From assembly GCA_027625915.1 (NCBI GenBank), contig JANTQA010000047.1, positions 4,526,001 through 4,590,000 on the forward strand: DNA of 64,000 nt, read 5' to 3'. The notes beneath the pieces were generated by a model. The model was not told the origin of the DNA, did not search any database, and was given only the letters and a program-made list of their open reading frames with translations. The position numbers and the translations under genes are program-made. The DNA is from Anaeramoeba flamelloides (Eukaryota > Metamonada > Anaeramoebidae). This document shows positions 22,105-34,156 of the stretch, in pieces (positions within the stretch are counted from its first letter, which is position 1; each line of letters begins with the position of its first letter).

Positions 22105-22635
22105 TCCAAAAATTTTAAAATACAATAAATAATATAAAGAACAACAACACTATCCATGCATATAAATCGAAAATAATTTTAATTTTGCAAAAAATTTATT
22201 TTTTTTTTTTTCTTGTTATACATTTTGGTTTCTTTTTTTCGGTTATGTAATCTGAATCTTTAGAACAAGAATTTTTTTTCAATTATTAATTACATTTCAA
22301 GTTGATTTTGGTAAAATGGAAAAATCACAAAAAATTGATTGATTTTATCTTATTATTTGATCGATCAATAATTGTTTGTGGAATTTCAACAAATTCAACT
22401 GTAACAATTTTTTTTCACCCATTTCTTCATTTTGAACAATATCAATTATTATTTTATGTTTTCTATTTTTTCCATTAAGTTTGAATGAAAATTATTACTG
22501 ATAAAAACATTAATACTGGGTTACTTAAATGTGTTTTAATATTAGGTTTGAAAAAATACAAAAAATAATGATTTTTTCTACCTATTTTTGATTTTGGGTG
22601 TGTCCAAATTTTTTGGAATGTGGTTTCAGTAACTT
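22105..22635. repeat. ~500-bp dispersed repeat, copy 1
   Basis: It shares ordered blocks with 25815-26332 and 41010-41550: TATCTTATTATTTGATCGAT, TGGAATTTCAACAAATT, ATTAATACTGGGTTACTTAA, and the end GTGTGTCCAAATTTTTTGGA. All copies lie in direct orientation. No ORF. Confidence 0.65.
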
Positions 22636-23611
22636 TTTTGAGTTTATTTTTAATCAATAAAAATAATTTCTCAAAATCATCAAACTTTCATTTTTGAATT
22701 TTTTTAAAAAATTGGATTTTTTAGCAACTAATCCAAGTTTTGACGCAAATTCAAGAAAGAACTTTTTCAAATTTGAAGTTTGGGTGTTGATTATTCGACC
22801 TTTAAATTTGTGTTGAAAAACATATTTTTTTTCTGAAATTGTTTTATATGAATAAAAAGATCATTTTTAATTAATGAGATCAACAAATATTACTACTTTA
22901 CGATTCGATATACTAGAGTATTTGAGCAAGAATGCGGACTAATTTGATTTACACCAATAACAACCCACTTTAATATCAGGCTTCTCCTTCGTAGATTCTA
23001 TTTCCTTAAAAATTGAAAAATGTTTCCTTATGGTCTTGTAAAAATGGACAAATTAAATCACCAACAATAAATGGTTCAATATGATTTAAACTGGAAATTG
23101 GTTACAAATTGTATAACACAAGTATAAAAACAAAAGTATTGAATTACTAGATAATATCCTCAAGATATTGTGTACATAAAAACATACGCTTTTAAAAGTT
23201 TATTCATGATGATTAAATACGTAAATTGATAAACGTTTACGATAAATTTATGTAACAATTAATGTGGTGGAAGAATAATGAATAATTTTGTTAAAAATTG
23301 TTTCGAGTAATAAAGAGGGGTGATCGTAAATGGAATTTTTTTCTTATGTGTTGATAAAAAAGGTTTTTGAAAAAAAAAGAAAAAAGAAGAAAAAAGTAAA
23401 AAGAAAAACAAAACAATTGTGAAAAGTCTTTATTGATTTCAAATGACAAAGAATAAGAATGAAAAGTTTGTAACCCTTACTTACACTTTTAAGTATGAAC
23501 ACTAACGGTTTTTTTGTTTGAATTTAAAACATAAAAGGTTTCTTTTTGATCAGGATAAAAAAAAAGTTAAAAATAAAAGAACTGTTGCAATTTCTTTTAG
23601 TGTTTGATCGT
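22636..23611. other. AT-rich gap, no gene seen
   Basis: Nothing recognised apart from short purine runs near 23370-23410. It contains the 3' flank of the small minus-strand gene. Confidence 0.4.
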
Positions 23612-23830
23612 TCAATTTTTCTTAAATTTAGCTTTCAAATTCAAATTTTCAAACCAATTCCTCACAAATTCAAAATTCTGTTGCCCAAAATGTTGCGTAA
23701 TTTCTAACCATTCAGCAAATAAGCCTTTTATATCATTTGAAGATAAAAAATGATTATAAAATTCATTGGTGCAGCCAACATGAAAGCCCTCTGGTGGAGG
23801 TGTGAATACAACTTTTTTGCTAGTACTCAT
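23612..23830 (-). CDS. Small conserved-looking protein, unknown function
   Basis: A 72-residue frame from ATG 23830 to a TAA at 23612. Its codons are less AT-extreme than the flanks and it has a balanced composition (VFTPPPEGFHVGCTNEFYNH, then EWLEITQHFGQQNFEFVRNW), unlike chance frames here. It has no signal peptide, membrane segment or metal-binding pattern. It appears mostly helical, with aromatic and acidic residues in the middle and a basic end (NLKAKFKKN). I do not recognise the family. It stands alone between repeats; further exons cannot be ruled out. Confidence 0.5.
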   Translation of the reverse strand: MSTSKKVVFTPPPEGFHVGCTNEFYNHFLSSNDIKGLFAEWLEITQHFGQQNFEFVRNWFENLNLKAKFKKN

Positions 23831-25814
23831 TTTGCGAGAATATACAATAATTTTTTAAAAAGTCGAAAAAAGATTATAAAAATGAAAAATATGAGAAATT
23901 TTCAAATCCTAATTCCACACTTATTTGTTGAATTTAATTTTGAAAGATTTTATTTTATTTCGAAGTGATGTGTCAAATAAGTTTTTGTGTTCTTTTATAA
24001 TTGCAATATACTGATAAATTCAAAAAAAAGTTTTAAACTGTTGAGGCCAATTTCCATTTTTTTGGATCTTGTTAATCATATTTCAAAACATTTTTTTCTT
24101 TCAATTAAGGTCTTGTTGTCTACTAATTTACAAGTTTTCTTTGTATCGAAACAAATAAAATTCAATCTTCAAAGCTCAAAAATACCTTTTCAAAAATAGA
24201 AAAGGGGAACATAAAAGCTAAAAACATTTTTATGAATTTATCAGTATTAAATTTCTGATAAAAAAGTTATTTCAAATAATCAACAAATGAAATTGAATTA
24301 AATCCAAGAAAATAACAACAAGAGTATGAAATACAGAAATAAATACATAGTGAAATGAAAATTAAACACTTTTTAACAATTGAAATTGATTTTAAAGTCA
24401 TATTTATTTAAGAACCTATGAAGTTCAAAATGAAATCTTGTGATAAGTGTCGTTTTTTAATATGGTTGGAATATAATTGAGTTTAGTCAAAGATAATTTA
24501 CCTTTGAGTTCAAAATCGAAGAAAATTTAAAAAAAATAAAAAACTACAAAACTATAAAAGTTTTGTTTTATCGTTTCTCAAAATATTGATTGACCTGAAT
24601 AATCTGAAAATTAATTAATTCAATAAAGAAACAAATTGAAGTTTTTAAGGGATTACAAAAACAATAGAAATTGGTATTTCAACATTTTAATAATCATATT
24701 TAAACCTTACTATAATTAATTATCAATATTTCTCTAAAAAATATTAAAAAAATAATTCAAAATTTTTGAAAAATTCTAAAAAAAACACTTTCAAAAGGTT
24801 TTTGTAGAGGAAAAATCTCTATTATTTTATTTTATTATTCTTTGAAGTGACAGAATTGAACAAAAATACTATCTATTTAACTTTCACATTAATTGTTTTC
24901 CGAGTATTTACTCCTAGTGGGTAGATGAGTAAGGCCACTTTTAATAGGATAACCTTTTTAAAAGAAAAAATAAAAATAATAAAATAGAAAAAATTCGATT
25001 TTTTAAAAAAAAAAAAAAAAAAAATCTTTTAAGAAAAAAAAAAAAAAATTCTTTTGATCTAACAGTTAGAAATTGATTTTGATAATAATATTTGATAAAA
25101 TATATATTATTTATTTTATACTCCATATTAATCTCTGGCATCTTTATTAAACGGATTTACATTTAATAAAGGACCAAAAAATGACACATTTAGATTATTT
25201 AACAATATCATAATACCAGGTTTATAGTTATCCTTATAATTTATATATGTAACCAAGATAAGGGAATACATTCTTCAAATTTTTACTAATATTTCCAATT
25301 GATCTTAAAGTTGGGATTTCCAAGTTTTTGAAATTTACTGGGTTTCATAATGAACCTAAACTTATTTTATTAATAAAAAGGTTCGAATAATTGTGAACGT
25401 TTTATTTTTTTAATTTTACTAAATACAAATTCTAATGTATTTTTTTGAAAAGAATAAACAATTACTCTTTCATTAGGGCAGATGAACAAAGGACCACTAC
25501 ACCCCACCACATACTCTTAAATAACATATATAAAGATAATCAGAATTGTCTAAATTAAAATGATGGTAGAAAATATTTTTCCAAAAAATATACCCACCAG
25601 ACTCACATTTTCAACCATTTACACATTATTCTTCGAATACTAACCTTGGTAATACTTCTTAATTTCAAAAATACATCATCAAAATTATGAAATTTATTGT
25701 TCTTGTTTGGAATTTTTCATCAAAGCTTTTACAATTAGAAAAAAAAAGGTAATAAAAGAAAATCAATAAAAAAAAATTGAAAATAAATAATTCTTAAAGA
25801 AGTAAATATAAACC
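23831..25814. other. AT-rich gap
   Basis: A-rich and T-rich runs (25008-25025, 25036-25048) and no gene. Frames at 23750-24199 on the plus strand are low-complexity. Two short similar segments near 24912-24935 and 25478-25497 (TAGTGGGTAGATGAG and TTAGGGCAGATGAAC) were seen but not explained. Confidence 0.4.
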
Positions 25815-26332
25815 AAATTCCAAAAATTTAGACACAGTTTAAAAAGTTGAAAGAATAGCAATACAGCACTTAAAATTCAATTTGGAAAGAATTTTGATTT
25901 TATAAACTATTTCATTTTTTGTCTTTTTTTTTTTTTTTTTCATTTCCTTTTTTGCATTCAGTTACGTAATCTGTTTCGTTAGATCTGGGATTTTTTTAGA
26001 GGGTTGATAGAAAGCTAGTTTTGAGTTTTTTAAATTGAAAAACCACATAAAATTGGTTGAAGGTATCTTATTATTTGATCGATCAACAATTTTTGGTGAA
26101 ATTTCAACAAATTTAACAAAACAATTTTTGTCCCGCTTGTTTCATTATTTTTATTTTTGAGTTTGATATTTTTTTCTTTTATTTCGATGAAAATGAATAC
26201 TTATTAAAACACTAATACTGTGTTACTTAAATGTGCTTTTAATATTACATTTGAAAAAAAATATAATAAATTGAGTGTTATTTTGGCTATTTTTGATTTT
26301 AGTTGTGTCCAATTTTTTTGAATGGGGTTTAT
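25815..26332. repeat. ~500-bp dispersed repeat, copy 2
   Basis: It is in direct orientation to 22105-22635. It includes TACGTAATCTGTTTCGTTAG, TATCTTATTATTTGATCGAT, and the end GTTGTGTCCAATTTTTTTGA. The first of these also occurs in altered form at about 905-935. Confidence 0.65.
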
Positions 26333-26559
26333 TATATAAATTAGTTTATCTAGTACTCCACCCCAAGAGATGGTGCATAGGGTTTTTAACTTTAAAATAA
26401 TTGAAAAAAACCAAAGATATCACTCATTTCTTTCAAATTAAAAAAAAAAAACACTTAATGACAGCGGAATACCAATTATTAATCACATATTGTGGAATTT
26501 TTATTTATTTTTAGAATCTTTTGACAGTTTTTATACCCTCTATGGATTCTTGAAAAATC

Positions 26560-26860
26560 TTATCCCAGTGTGAGGAGTTCATCAAATGCCATCAAGTGCC
26601 TTTATTTTCTTAAAGTTTTCTGTTTTTCTTTAAATCAAGAAATTTTACAAAAAAAAAAAGAAAATTTAAAAAAATATTACAAAAAACACAGTTCATATTT
26701 TCTTGTAATTTAAGAAATAAAAAGAAAATTTAATAAATTTTCGATTAATTTCTTCAGATAAAAAAAAGTTGTGGTCATTTTTTCGAGAATTTGAAAAAAT
26801 TTAGTAAAATTAGAAGATTTTGCTCTATTCTTTCAAATTCTGGAAAACATAACAACAAAG
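26560..26860. repeat. Partial hairpin-family repeat
   Basis: It carries TTTTCTGTTTTTCTTTAA and the inverse AAAGAAAATTTAATAAATTT with TTCGATTAATTTC, then an end like TTCTGGAAAACATAACAACA. That end also occurs near 56455. It looks like a decayed relative of 19543-19912. Confidence 0.4.
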
Positions 26861-27689
26861 GATAATTTTTCTATTTGGTCATACAAATGATATTATTTTT
26901 TCTTCATTTTTCTTCTTTTTTTTCTTTCTTTTTTTTTTTGTTAAAATTTTCTTTAATTACTCCCTTCTCTTAATAAATAAAGAATAATTGTGGATTTCAA
27001 ATAAAAATTGTAATTTATTGATCATATTTGAATTTTTAATAATAATTTTAATTTTCTATCCGATCTCTTTTTTAATGAAAATTTTCATTTATTTTTACAT
27101 CATTAAAACATTTAATTCAAATTACACTGCACCCAGAACCCCAAAAATTTAATTTCACCTTTCAAGTAACTTTCATAGACTATATTTCGAAAATATTTCT
27201 CAGTATCTTCTATTTCAGGGAAAACAAATTATTTTTTAATTGTCTTTATTTTAAGAGAAGCAAACTTCCTTTTTTTTTTTTTTTTTTTTTTTTGAAGAAA
27301 AAAAAAACTAAAAAGTATTTCAAAACTTGTTTGGGGGAAAAAGGAGAACAAATTTTCAAAATTAATTATTTTCATCAAAAAAAAATGATTATCTTCGTAT
27401 AGTTGTATCTGGACCATTCTGTAATAGAAAACGAAAAAGGTGTAGCTATAACTGTGAAAAATATATTATATTTCAAAATATAAATTAAAAAACTTTTATT
27501 TTAATAATAAAATTTTTTATATTTAGTATTCCAATCCTATGATGAAATTTTTAATGAATAAGCAAATAATTCTTGTTTCTTTCATAAACGAGTTTCATCA
27601 TATCATTCGGAACGGCTGTAAAAGTATCTTTCTAATAAAAATAAAAAGAGGCATATTAATTTAAAAATAGATAAATCAAAAAATTTAAT
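26861..27689. other. 3' flank of the PX-Kelch gene
   Basis: AT-rich with a T run at 27271-27293. A 62-residue frame across it is low-complexity. No gene is seen. Confidence 0.4.
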
Positions 27690-29135
27690 TTACTTGATAT
27701 GGAAGGTAAATTCCCAGACATCATTTAAATAAGTAAATTTCTTTTCATTGTTCAGATGTATGCCGCCAAAAATCAAAATTTTATCATCCTTATTACTTGA
27801 ATTAATTATACTGTGACCAAATCTTATCAAGGGCCCCTCTTCGTTTGCGAGTACACGGTAATATTTCATTTGATGTATATCGAAGCAAAACATGAGCTGG
27901 TCTAATTGTGTTTGGTTATTCTTTTCTGCGTACCCGCCAGAGATTATTAAAAATATCGATCGTCCCATGCCCTTTGCGAGTATGGCGGATGAGTGTCTAC
28001 TCAGCTCTTCAAAATAATTCTTCGGGTTGATGTTTTCAAATTCTAACAGCCCCAATTTCAAAACATCCAAATTGTCAGAAAACTCCTCATTTTCTTCTCC
28101 GCCAAAGATATACATGTATTCGTTTAGAGACGCAAACGAACATAGGTTTCTTGTCAATAGCGATCCGCGTATGGAGTATTGCTTGCATTTTTTTGTCGAG
28201 AGGTCAATTACAAAGGCATTGATTTGATCGGGGTTGTTGGTCGTGTTGATGGAATTACGGGATATCGAGCTTCTGTTTTTGCTGATACCCTTATTCTCCA
28301 GAGTGCCTCTCACCAAACTTAGGCTGTTGGTTCTGCTTTGTATTTCCTCTTCTGACTCGTTGTCGTTATTGCTCTTGGATCCTGGTCCAAAATTGCTGAT
28401 CAGAATGATTTTTTCATTATGGAACGCTGCAGAAACAATCCGCCTTGAGATTTTGTTCCCCTCCCATGAGCACCACTGGCCCTTGCCATTGGCAAAGTCG
28501 ATTTTCCACGTCTTCGTTTCGTGCTCGATCTCGTCGTAGCACCCAAAATAGTAAAAGCACTTCTTCGCATACACACCGACGCTTGAGAAGATCGTGTGTG
28601 CCTTCTGCTCGCCGACCTCATCCATGCCCTCGATCGTAACCGTCTCCCATGTCGGCTGCTCGTCCATCGAGAGCGTGTACAGGTCTGTGAGCCAGTTTTG
28701 CTCCGGATCCTGCCCGCCAAAGACATACAAATGCCGATTGTGAATAAACGTTTGCGGATAGACACGAGGAGTAGGAACCTCGCCCGTGCAGATCCTTTCT
28801 CTCCACGTCCCCTTTAGCGGCTTTCCAAGCTCGATAAATTCCCCAAACTCGTCCGTGCTTTTTAACTTTTCATCCTTCAAAATGGCTGTCATAAATTTGT
28901 TCAACGCGCTGACACGGGCCAAGATTACTTGTTGTTTGAGTTTACCAAAACTTTTCTTCTTGGGCATGGGCAATTTGGATCGATAGTTTTTTTTTAAGAG
29001 CTTCGACAAAGAATGAAACTGTGAAAACCTCTTCCAGACACACCATGTTTCACTTCCTCGTTTCAAATCTATTTTGTACTCAGTATACGATTTGTCAATC
29101 GTTCGGTAATGTGAAATATCGAGAGCCAATTCCAT
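27690..29135 (-). CDS. PX domain - Kelch repeat protein
   Basis: A single-exon 481-residue protein from ATG 29135. Residues about 1-105 form a PX domain, a phosphoinositide-binding module of endosomal proteins: WCVWKRFSQFHSL with the basic/aromatic KRF site, the LPMPKKKSFGK loop and the ARVSALNKFM helix. From about 120 on come Kelch beta-propeller blades: LYVFGGQDP, FYYFGCYDE, YMYIFGGEEN, FLIISGGYAEK and ILIFGGIHLNN. A Ser/Asn-rich loop (about 250-295) lies between blades. PX targets membranes and Kelch propellers bind partners, so it is probably a membrane-recruited adaptor; the specific partner is unknown. Base composition is strikingly G+C-rich between about 28440 and 28930 and AT-rich at both ends, and the alternative frames are open there. 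The stop is a TAA at 27690. Confidence 0.85.
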   Translation of the reverse strand: MELALDISHYRTIDKSYTEYKIDLKRGSETWCVWKRFSQFHSLSKLLKKNYRSKLPMPKKKSFGKLKQQVILARVSALNKFMTAILKDEKLKSTDEFGEFIELGKPLKGTWRERICTGEVPTPRVYPQTFIHNRHLYVFGGQDPEQNWLTDLYTLSMDEQPTWETVTIEGMDEVGEQKAHTIFSSVGVYAKKCFYYFGCYDEIEHETKTWKIDFANGKGQWCSWEGNKISRRIVSAAFHNEKIILISNFGPGSKSNNDNESEEEIQSRTNSLSLVRGTLENKGISKNRSSISRNSINTTNNPDQINAFVIDLSTKKCKQYSIRGSLLTRNLCSFASLNEYMYIFGGEENEEFSDNLDVLKLGLLEFENINPKNYFEELSRHSSAILAKGMGRSIFLIISGGYAEKNNQTQLDQLMFCFDIHQMKYYRVLANEEGPLIRFGHSIINSSNKDDKILIFGGIHLNNEKKFTYLNDVWEFTFHIK

Positions 29136-29280
29136 TGTGTAGAAAAATAAGTGTTTTTTTTTTTTTTTTTTTGTTAAGCAAATGAAAAGTTCTTTTTGGG
29201 TCGATTGGGTAATTTATGTGAAAAAATTTAAGTTTTGAAAAAACGAAAAAATAATTATATTTTTGGCTATTTTGAGAATT

Positions 29281-29845
29281 TAAGGTTTACAATCCCTGAA
29301 ATTTGAAAAAAGATTGTCTTGTGTTGTTTGTTACCACTTGTTCATTTGGTCCTCATCTGATCGTTCTTGTACTTGGTATAGGATTTTAAAAGTGGTTCAA
29401 AATGGCAATTTTTGACAATTTATTGTCATTTTTTTCCGAAATCCGAATTGATATATGTTTAAGATCAATTGACTGGAACTTATGTTATAAAAAAATGTGG
29501 TTTGTAGGTTGTTGATTGAAATTTTTAATTATGTTTAGTTTTATTTGGGAGCTTTTAAAAAATTTTATTTTTTCATTAAGTTAATTGACAAAAAAGTAAA
29601 TCAAGATTCTTTTCAACAACCCAAAATTCAAAAGTTATTCTTGAACACCTATCAATATATTAATCTTACACTCTTCAAATCGAATTTCGGAAAAAAAAAA
29701 ATAAATTGTCAAAAATTGCCATTTTGAACCACTATTAAAATCCGATACCAAGTACAAGATCGATCATACAAGAACCAAATCGACAACTCACTAGACCCTA
29801 CACAAGATATTTTTTTTTTCAAATTTCAGGGATTGTAATCCTTAA
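29281..29845. mobile_element. 565-bp fold-back element, copy 1
   Basis: The left arm reads TTTACAATCCCTGAAATTTG, then CTTGTACTTGGTAT, then AAATGGCAATTTTTGACAAT; the right arm is the inverse, ending CAAATTTCAGGGATTGTAAT. The arms pair for about 170 bases each. The middle also has AATTGACAAAAAAG. A disrupted second copy lies at 35392-36497. It begins about 145 bp upstream of the PX-Kelch start codon. Confidence 0.7.
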
Positions 29846-30470
29846 GGTACAAGATATTTTTTCACAAAGCAATTGAGAAATTTTCAAATAACTCATCTTC
29901 TATTTCACTATTTAAAAACATATTTATTGTATTGATTTTGTTAATGACAAAAGAATTTTGATTCAGACATATTTACACCTTAATCTAAAGTGAAATTTTT
30001 GGATCTTGAGTAAACAAGTTATGACATATTTTAATTCTTGGAACCCTATATAATAATTATTTTAGTTCATCATTATTAACTTGTGATGAATTTAATAATT
30101 TTAGATCTCGTATTATTGTGAAAATGAAATTTTTATTCTTTGATGAGAAAGCTGCCCAATTAGACTTGTAGTGTTTTTCTCTTTCTTTTAAGAAAATACC
30201 AAAACACAGAAATGTTTAAAACTTCTTTAATACATTTTTTTTTGTAAAACCCAATCATTTCTGTGAATATAGTTTATTCTTTTTGGAAACTCAAAAAATT
30301 CTTCGTTAACTTATTGGTATTTTTTAGATCAAAATAGATCAAACCAATTTCAAAAAAAAGAAGTAAATTATAAAAAGAAAATTAAAAAATACCCCCTCAA
30401 TAACAAATGGGAAACCAATTATTAGTACATAACAAAACCTAGTCATATTAACTCAAAATGTAAACTTTTA
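29846..30470. other. AT-rich gap, no gene seen
   Basis: No open frame or repeat boundary is recognised before the MITE at 30471. Confidence 0.4.
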
Positions 30471-30664
30471 CAGTCAGTTCCACTTTTAAGGCACAAACTT
30501 TCAACGAAATTCAAGACACAATAAAAAACTCAAATTAAGGTACAAAATTCAGATTCTAATAAAATTAATTGTAAAAAAAAAATTACAAATTTTGTGTCTT
30601 AATTTGAGATTTTTTTGTTCCTAAATTTCGTTGAAAGTTTGTACCTTAAAAGTTGAACTGACTG
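30471..30664. mobile_element. CAGTCAGTTCC-type Tc1-like MITE, copy 2
   Basis: Starts CAGTCAGTTCCACTTTTAAG and ends with the inverse (TTGAACTGACTG), flanked by TA on each side. It is 194 bp and almost completely self-complementary. This is the clearest copy of the family. Confidence 0.8.
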
Positions 30665-33600
30665 TATTACAAAAATTTATTTTTTAAAATTGGTAAAAAA
30701 TCAATGAATTCAAAATCAAATATTTATTGGAAATCTTAAATTCAACTTTAAAAGTTTTAAATTGATGATCAATCAAATCATTATAGAAATTGCAAAAAAT
30801 AATTTTCATACTTTTTGTAATAAAAAAAACTTTAGTTTATAATTATTCTATAGATATTTTTATTCTGTATCAATTTCTTTTTAAATAGAGGTTAGAGATA
30901 GTTAAACCATCATTTATCGATCAACAATTAGAAACTTTGGAAGTTAAAAAGATTATTTTCAATAAATCTCGGTTTTGATTACATTTTATTTTAAAGAATT
31001 ATAAATATTTAATTTTTGATTTAAACTTTTACATTTTGAGTTGAATTGATTCGATTTTGGTATGTAAAAATAAAACGTTTCACATTTGTCATTGGAAGGA
31101 TATTTTTTAATTTTATTTTTATAATTTTCATCTATTTTTTGGGAATTATTTTGGTCATATTTGAAATAAGAAAAAATTAAAATATACAAAGAAGAATTTG
31201 GGGGATTCTAGTAAGTTCAAACAAAGTTTACACAACGTTTAAAGATTTTTCTAAAGTTGAAAAGAACTTTAAATTTTGTTTACCAGATGTATAAAGGAAA
31301 AATTTTTGAATTTTCTATGATATTAAGTAGATAAAATCTGACATATATAATGAGATAGTTGTAATTTTAACTTTTTTTGTTATAGTATTACATTTATTCA
31401 CCTTTTTAAAGGAATAAAAATATTTTTTTTTCTTTTATTTTTTTTTTTCAATTTTTATTCATATCTTTCATTTTTAAAAATCAATCGGGTGGGTATTTCC
31501 GTCAATTACATAGAATCCTTCAAAAGATACAGAAAAAATCGAAATTTAAGATTAAATTATTTTTTTAGGATATTTATTCAACATTTGAAATATAATTTTT
31601 AAACCATGATTTAAAATAATTCTCCACACATATGTCGATTTATGATTCATTATTCTTATTTTTATACTAATTTTTTCAAGGATTTTCAAAAAATATTAAT
31701 TATTAATTTATCCTTCTATTCTTTTGGTATTGTGTTATTGAACAATTCACCCCAATCCCCACCTTTTTTTTGATGTTGTTGAATTTAATAAATGGGACAG
31801 AATCAATTTTTTTTATGTTTTTTTTTATGTTACACTTATTTATAAATCAACAAGAAAAAAGATTGATAAAAATTATTAACCAAATTTTAATTAAGAAAAA
31901 TATCATTACAATAAAATAAGTACTCATTTCAAATAAAAAAATATTGAAATCAAGAAAAAAAAAAGAAAGAAAGTTAAATCTCAACAGTAATAAATTGTTA
32001 CTTCAATCCTATAATTTCGAAAAATACTAAAAAAATCTATTGATTATCAACCAATCAAGAAAAAAATAAAACAACTTTATGAGACTTTTTTCAGGGTTAT
32101 CTCTAAAAAACTGATAAATTTTTTTTAGAGGTTTAATATTTTCTCCAAATAAAAAAAAACAAAAACAAAAATTTTTTTACAATTATTTGATGATAAATTT
32201 TGAGTATTATTTTATTTTTATTGTGGCAAATATTGATATATAACATTTTTTTTTGCCAAAAAAAGAAAAATATAACCCAATATTCCATGAATTAACACCA
32301 AAAGATAATAATAAAAAAAAAATAATACCAATTTCAAAAAGTAACAAATTTAGTACTAAAAATTAATACCTGTAAAAGATCATAGAATCCACCACTTTAT
32401 GTTATAATTTTTACAATCAAATTGAAGTAAAAATAGAACTTGGGTGTAATTTACATTTCTTCAACAATAAACGGGTTTCTACTCTACAGGTGTAGACTCT
32501 GAAATAAAATTAATGCCAAAATAAATTCTAAAATTGAAGCCAAAAAGTCAGAAATTTGTGAAATAATTTTTATTAAAAAAGATTCCGAAAAAATGTGCCT
32601 AAAATTGAGGTTTTTTTTGAGCTGTATATTGAGTATAAAGTTAATACATTTAAATAAAATTGACGAATTGTGCCCCAACCCCTCTTTTTTATATTAACTT
32701 TATTTAGAATTATAAAAATGATTAATTCAAAGTTTGTATTTGGAAGATTATTGTTATCAATTTCAAATAATCATATAGCGATACTGTTATTTTCTTATTA
32801 ATAAATGATAATTTTTTATTTCAAGTTTACCCAATATTTTACTAATTATTTAAAAAAAACACAAAGATCTTTTTAAACTCAATTAGAAATGATATTTTTC
32901 CAGAAATTTACTGAAGCTTCCTGATTGAAATTTGAGATAAAATTTTAATTCGTATAATTGAAACAAACTCGATTAAAAATTTGTTGTTTATTTTCCCCCT
33001 ATTTGGAATTAATTTGTTATTTTTATAAAGAAAAGAATGGTTGGTGAATTTCTTCTCTTTAGGGTTCTGATCATTATAGTATGGAAAGTTTTTTTTAACC
33101 TCAAAATTTTGTTCTGCAATTTTCAATTGTTAGTGTTTTTTCATTAGGTAATAATTCCTCTTATCTTGGAACTATTCCAAAACTAAATCAATATTTAAAG
33201 AGGTGAGTTGGTATAGTTGTTGTTGGTGTGAGTTTTGTGGATTATTTTTATTGTATCTCTTTGACAATTTCGTTTTCTTTGGATTTATTTATTTGTCAAA
33301 ATTTACTTTTGATTTTTAAAAAGGTTTTTAATTTGACAAATAAATTTAAAAATTGAAATTAGAGTTAAATAAAATACTCAAAATGAATTCTAATAAGATG
33401 AAATTGAATTGATATATAAGAAGGAATTATTTCAGATATCTAAGAATACATATTATTGGATGTTTTTTGAGATTGGCATGTGGTATTATTTTTACAATAA
33501 AACCCCTTTATTTAATATTTTGAAGAACTGATAGATCTAGCATTTTTCTTCTTATAGTTCTAGTAGTATTTGGAATAACAAAATCAAATATAGAATTTTA

Positions 33601-33797
33601 TCAAAATTGGTTCATTATTAAAGAATTTCCAAAAGAATCGAGGTTGGTCCATTGGATTTAAACAGTCTTTTTTCAAAGGGAGGGATTAAGAAGAAAAAAG
33701 CTCTCCTTCTAATTCAAAGTTCAACAAAGTATGTAAAATTAAAATGAAAGATAACAAAGTTATTAATCTATTTATTTATAAAAGTATATATAAAATA
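30665..33797. other. Long AT-rich gap, no gene seen
   Basis: Frames at 30986-31189, 32484-32678 and 32908-33126 (minus) are Lys/Asn/Phe-rich and have no motif. A GC-richer scrap at 31746-31763 (CACCCCAATCCCCACC) and the inverse-like GCCCCAACCCC at 32673-32683 are isolated. I cannot assign any function. Confidence 0.4.
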
Positions 33798-34071
33798 CTG
33801 CTATTTTAATCTTAAACGGGAAAAAAATATTCACTTGATCGTCTTTTTTTTTTTTTTTTTATTCAAAACTAAATTCAGAATAATAAATTGAAATTAGTAA
33901 ATCTCTTTTTCTTTGAATGACCCATTTTGGTGTTCGTGAAAGTTGGTATTGGTTGGGTTTTACTGATAATTCTAAAGATAGATATTTTGAATTATCAAGA
34001 AAAAATTGAAAAAAAAAAAAAAAAAGGAAAGTGAGAAGAAATTGTTATCCCATCTTGATTTCAAATTCCAG
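33798..34071. mobile_element. TACTGGTATTTGAA-type MITE, 274 bp
   Basis: Left CTGCTATTTTAATCTTAAAC then GGGAAAAAAATATTCACTTG; right TATCCCATCTTGATTTCAAA then TTCCAG. TA stands on both sides. It lies 85 bp downstream of the BRX1 stop codon. Confidence 0.55.
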
Positions 34072-34156
34072 TAAATCGATTAAATCTAGAATGGGTTTAA
34101 AACCCGATCAGAGTATTTTGTATTTGGCTTGTGTACACTTACCAAATAAAATATAA

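Noticed and set aside
25374-25400. GGTTCGAAT resembling a tRNA B box
   Set aside because: No cloverleaf, A box or acceptor pairing can be drawn around it. No tRNA was recognised anywhere in the window.
24905-25500. Possible direct repeats AGTGGGTAGATGAG and AGGGCAGATGAAC as element ends
   Set aside because: Too short and dissimilar. There is no coding sequence between and no target duplication.
28234-28986. Several open frames in other phases across the PX-Kelch gene
   Set aside because: They exist only because the real gene is G+C-rich there. They are Arg/Ser-rich, without motifs, while the PX-Kelch frame is continuous.
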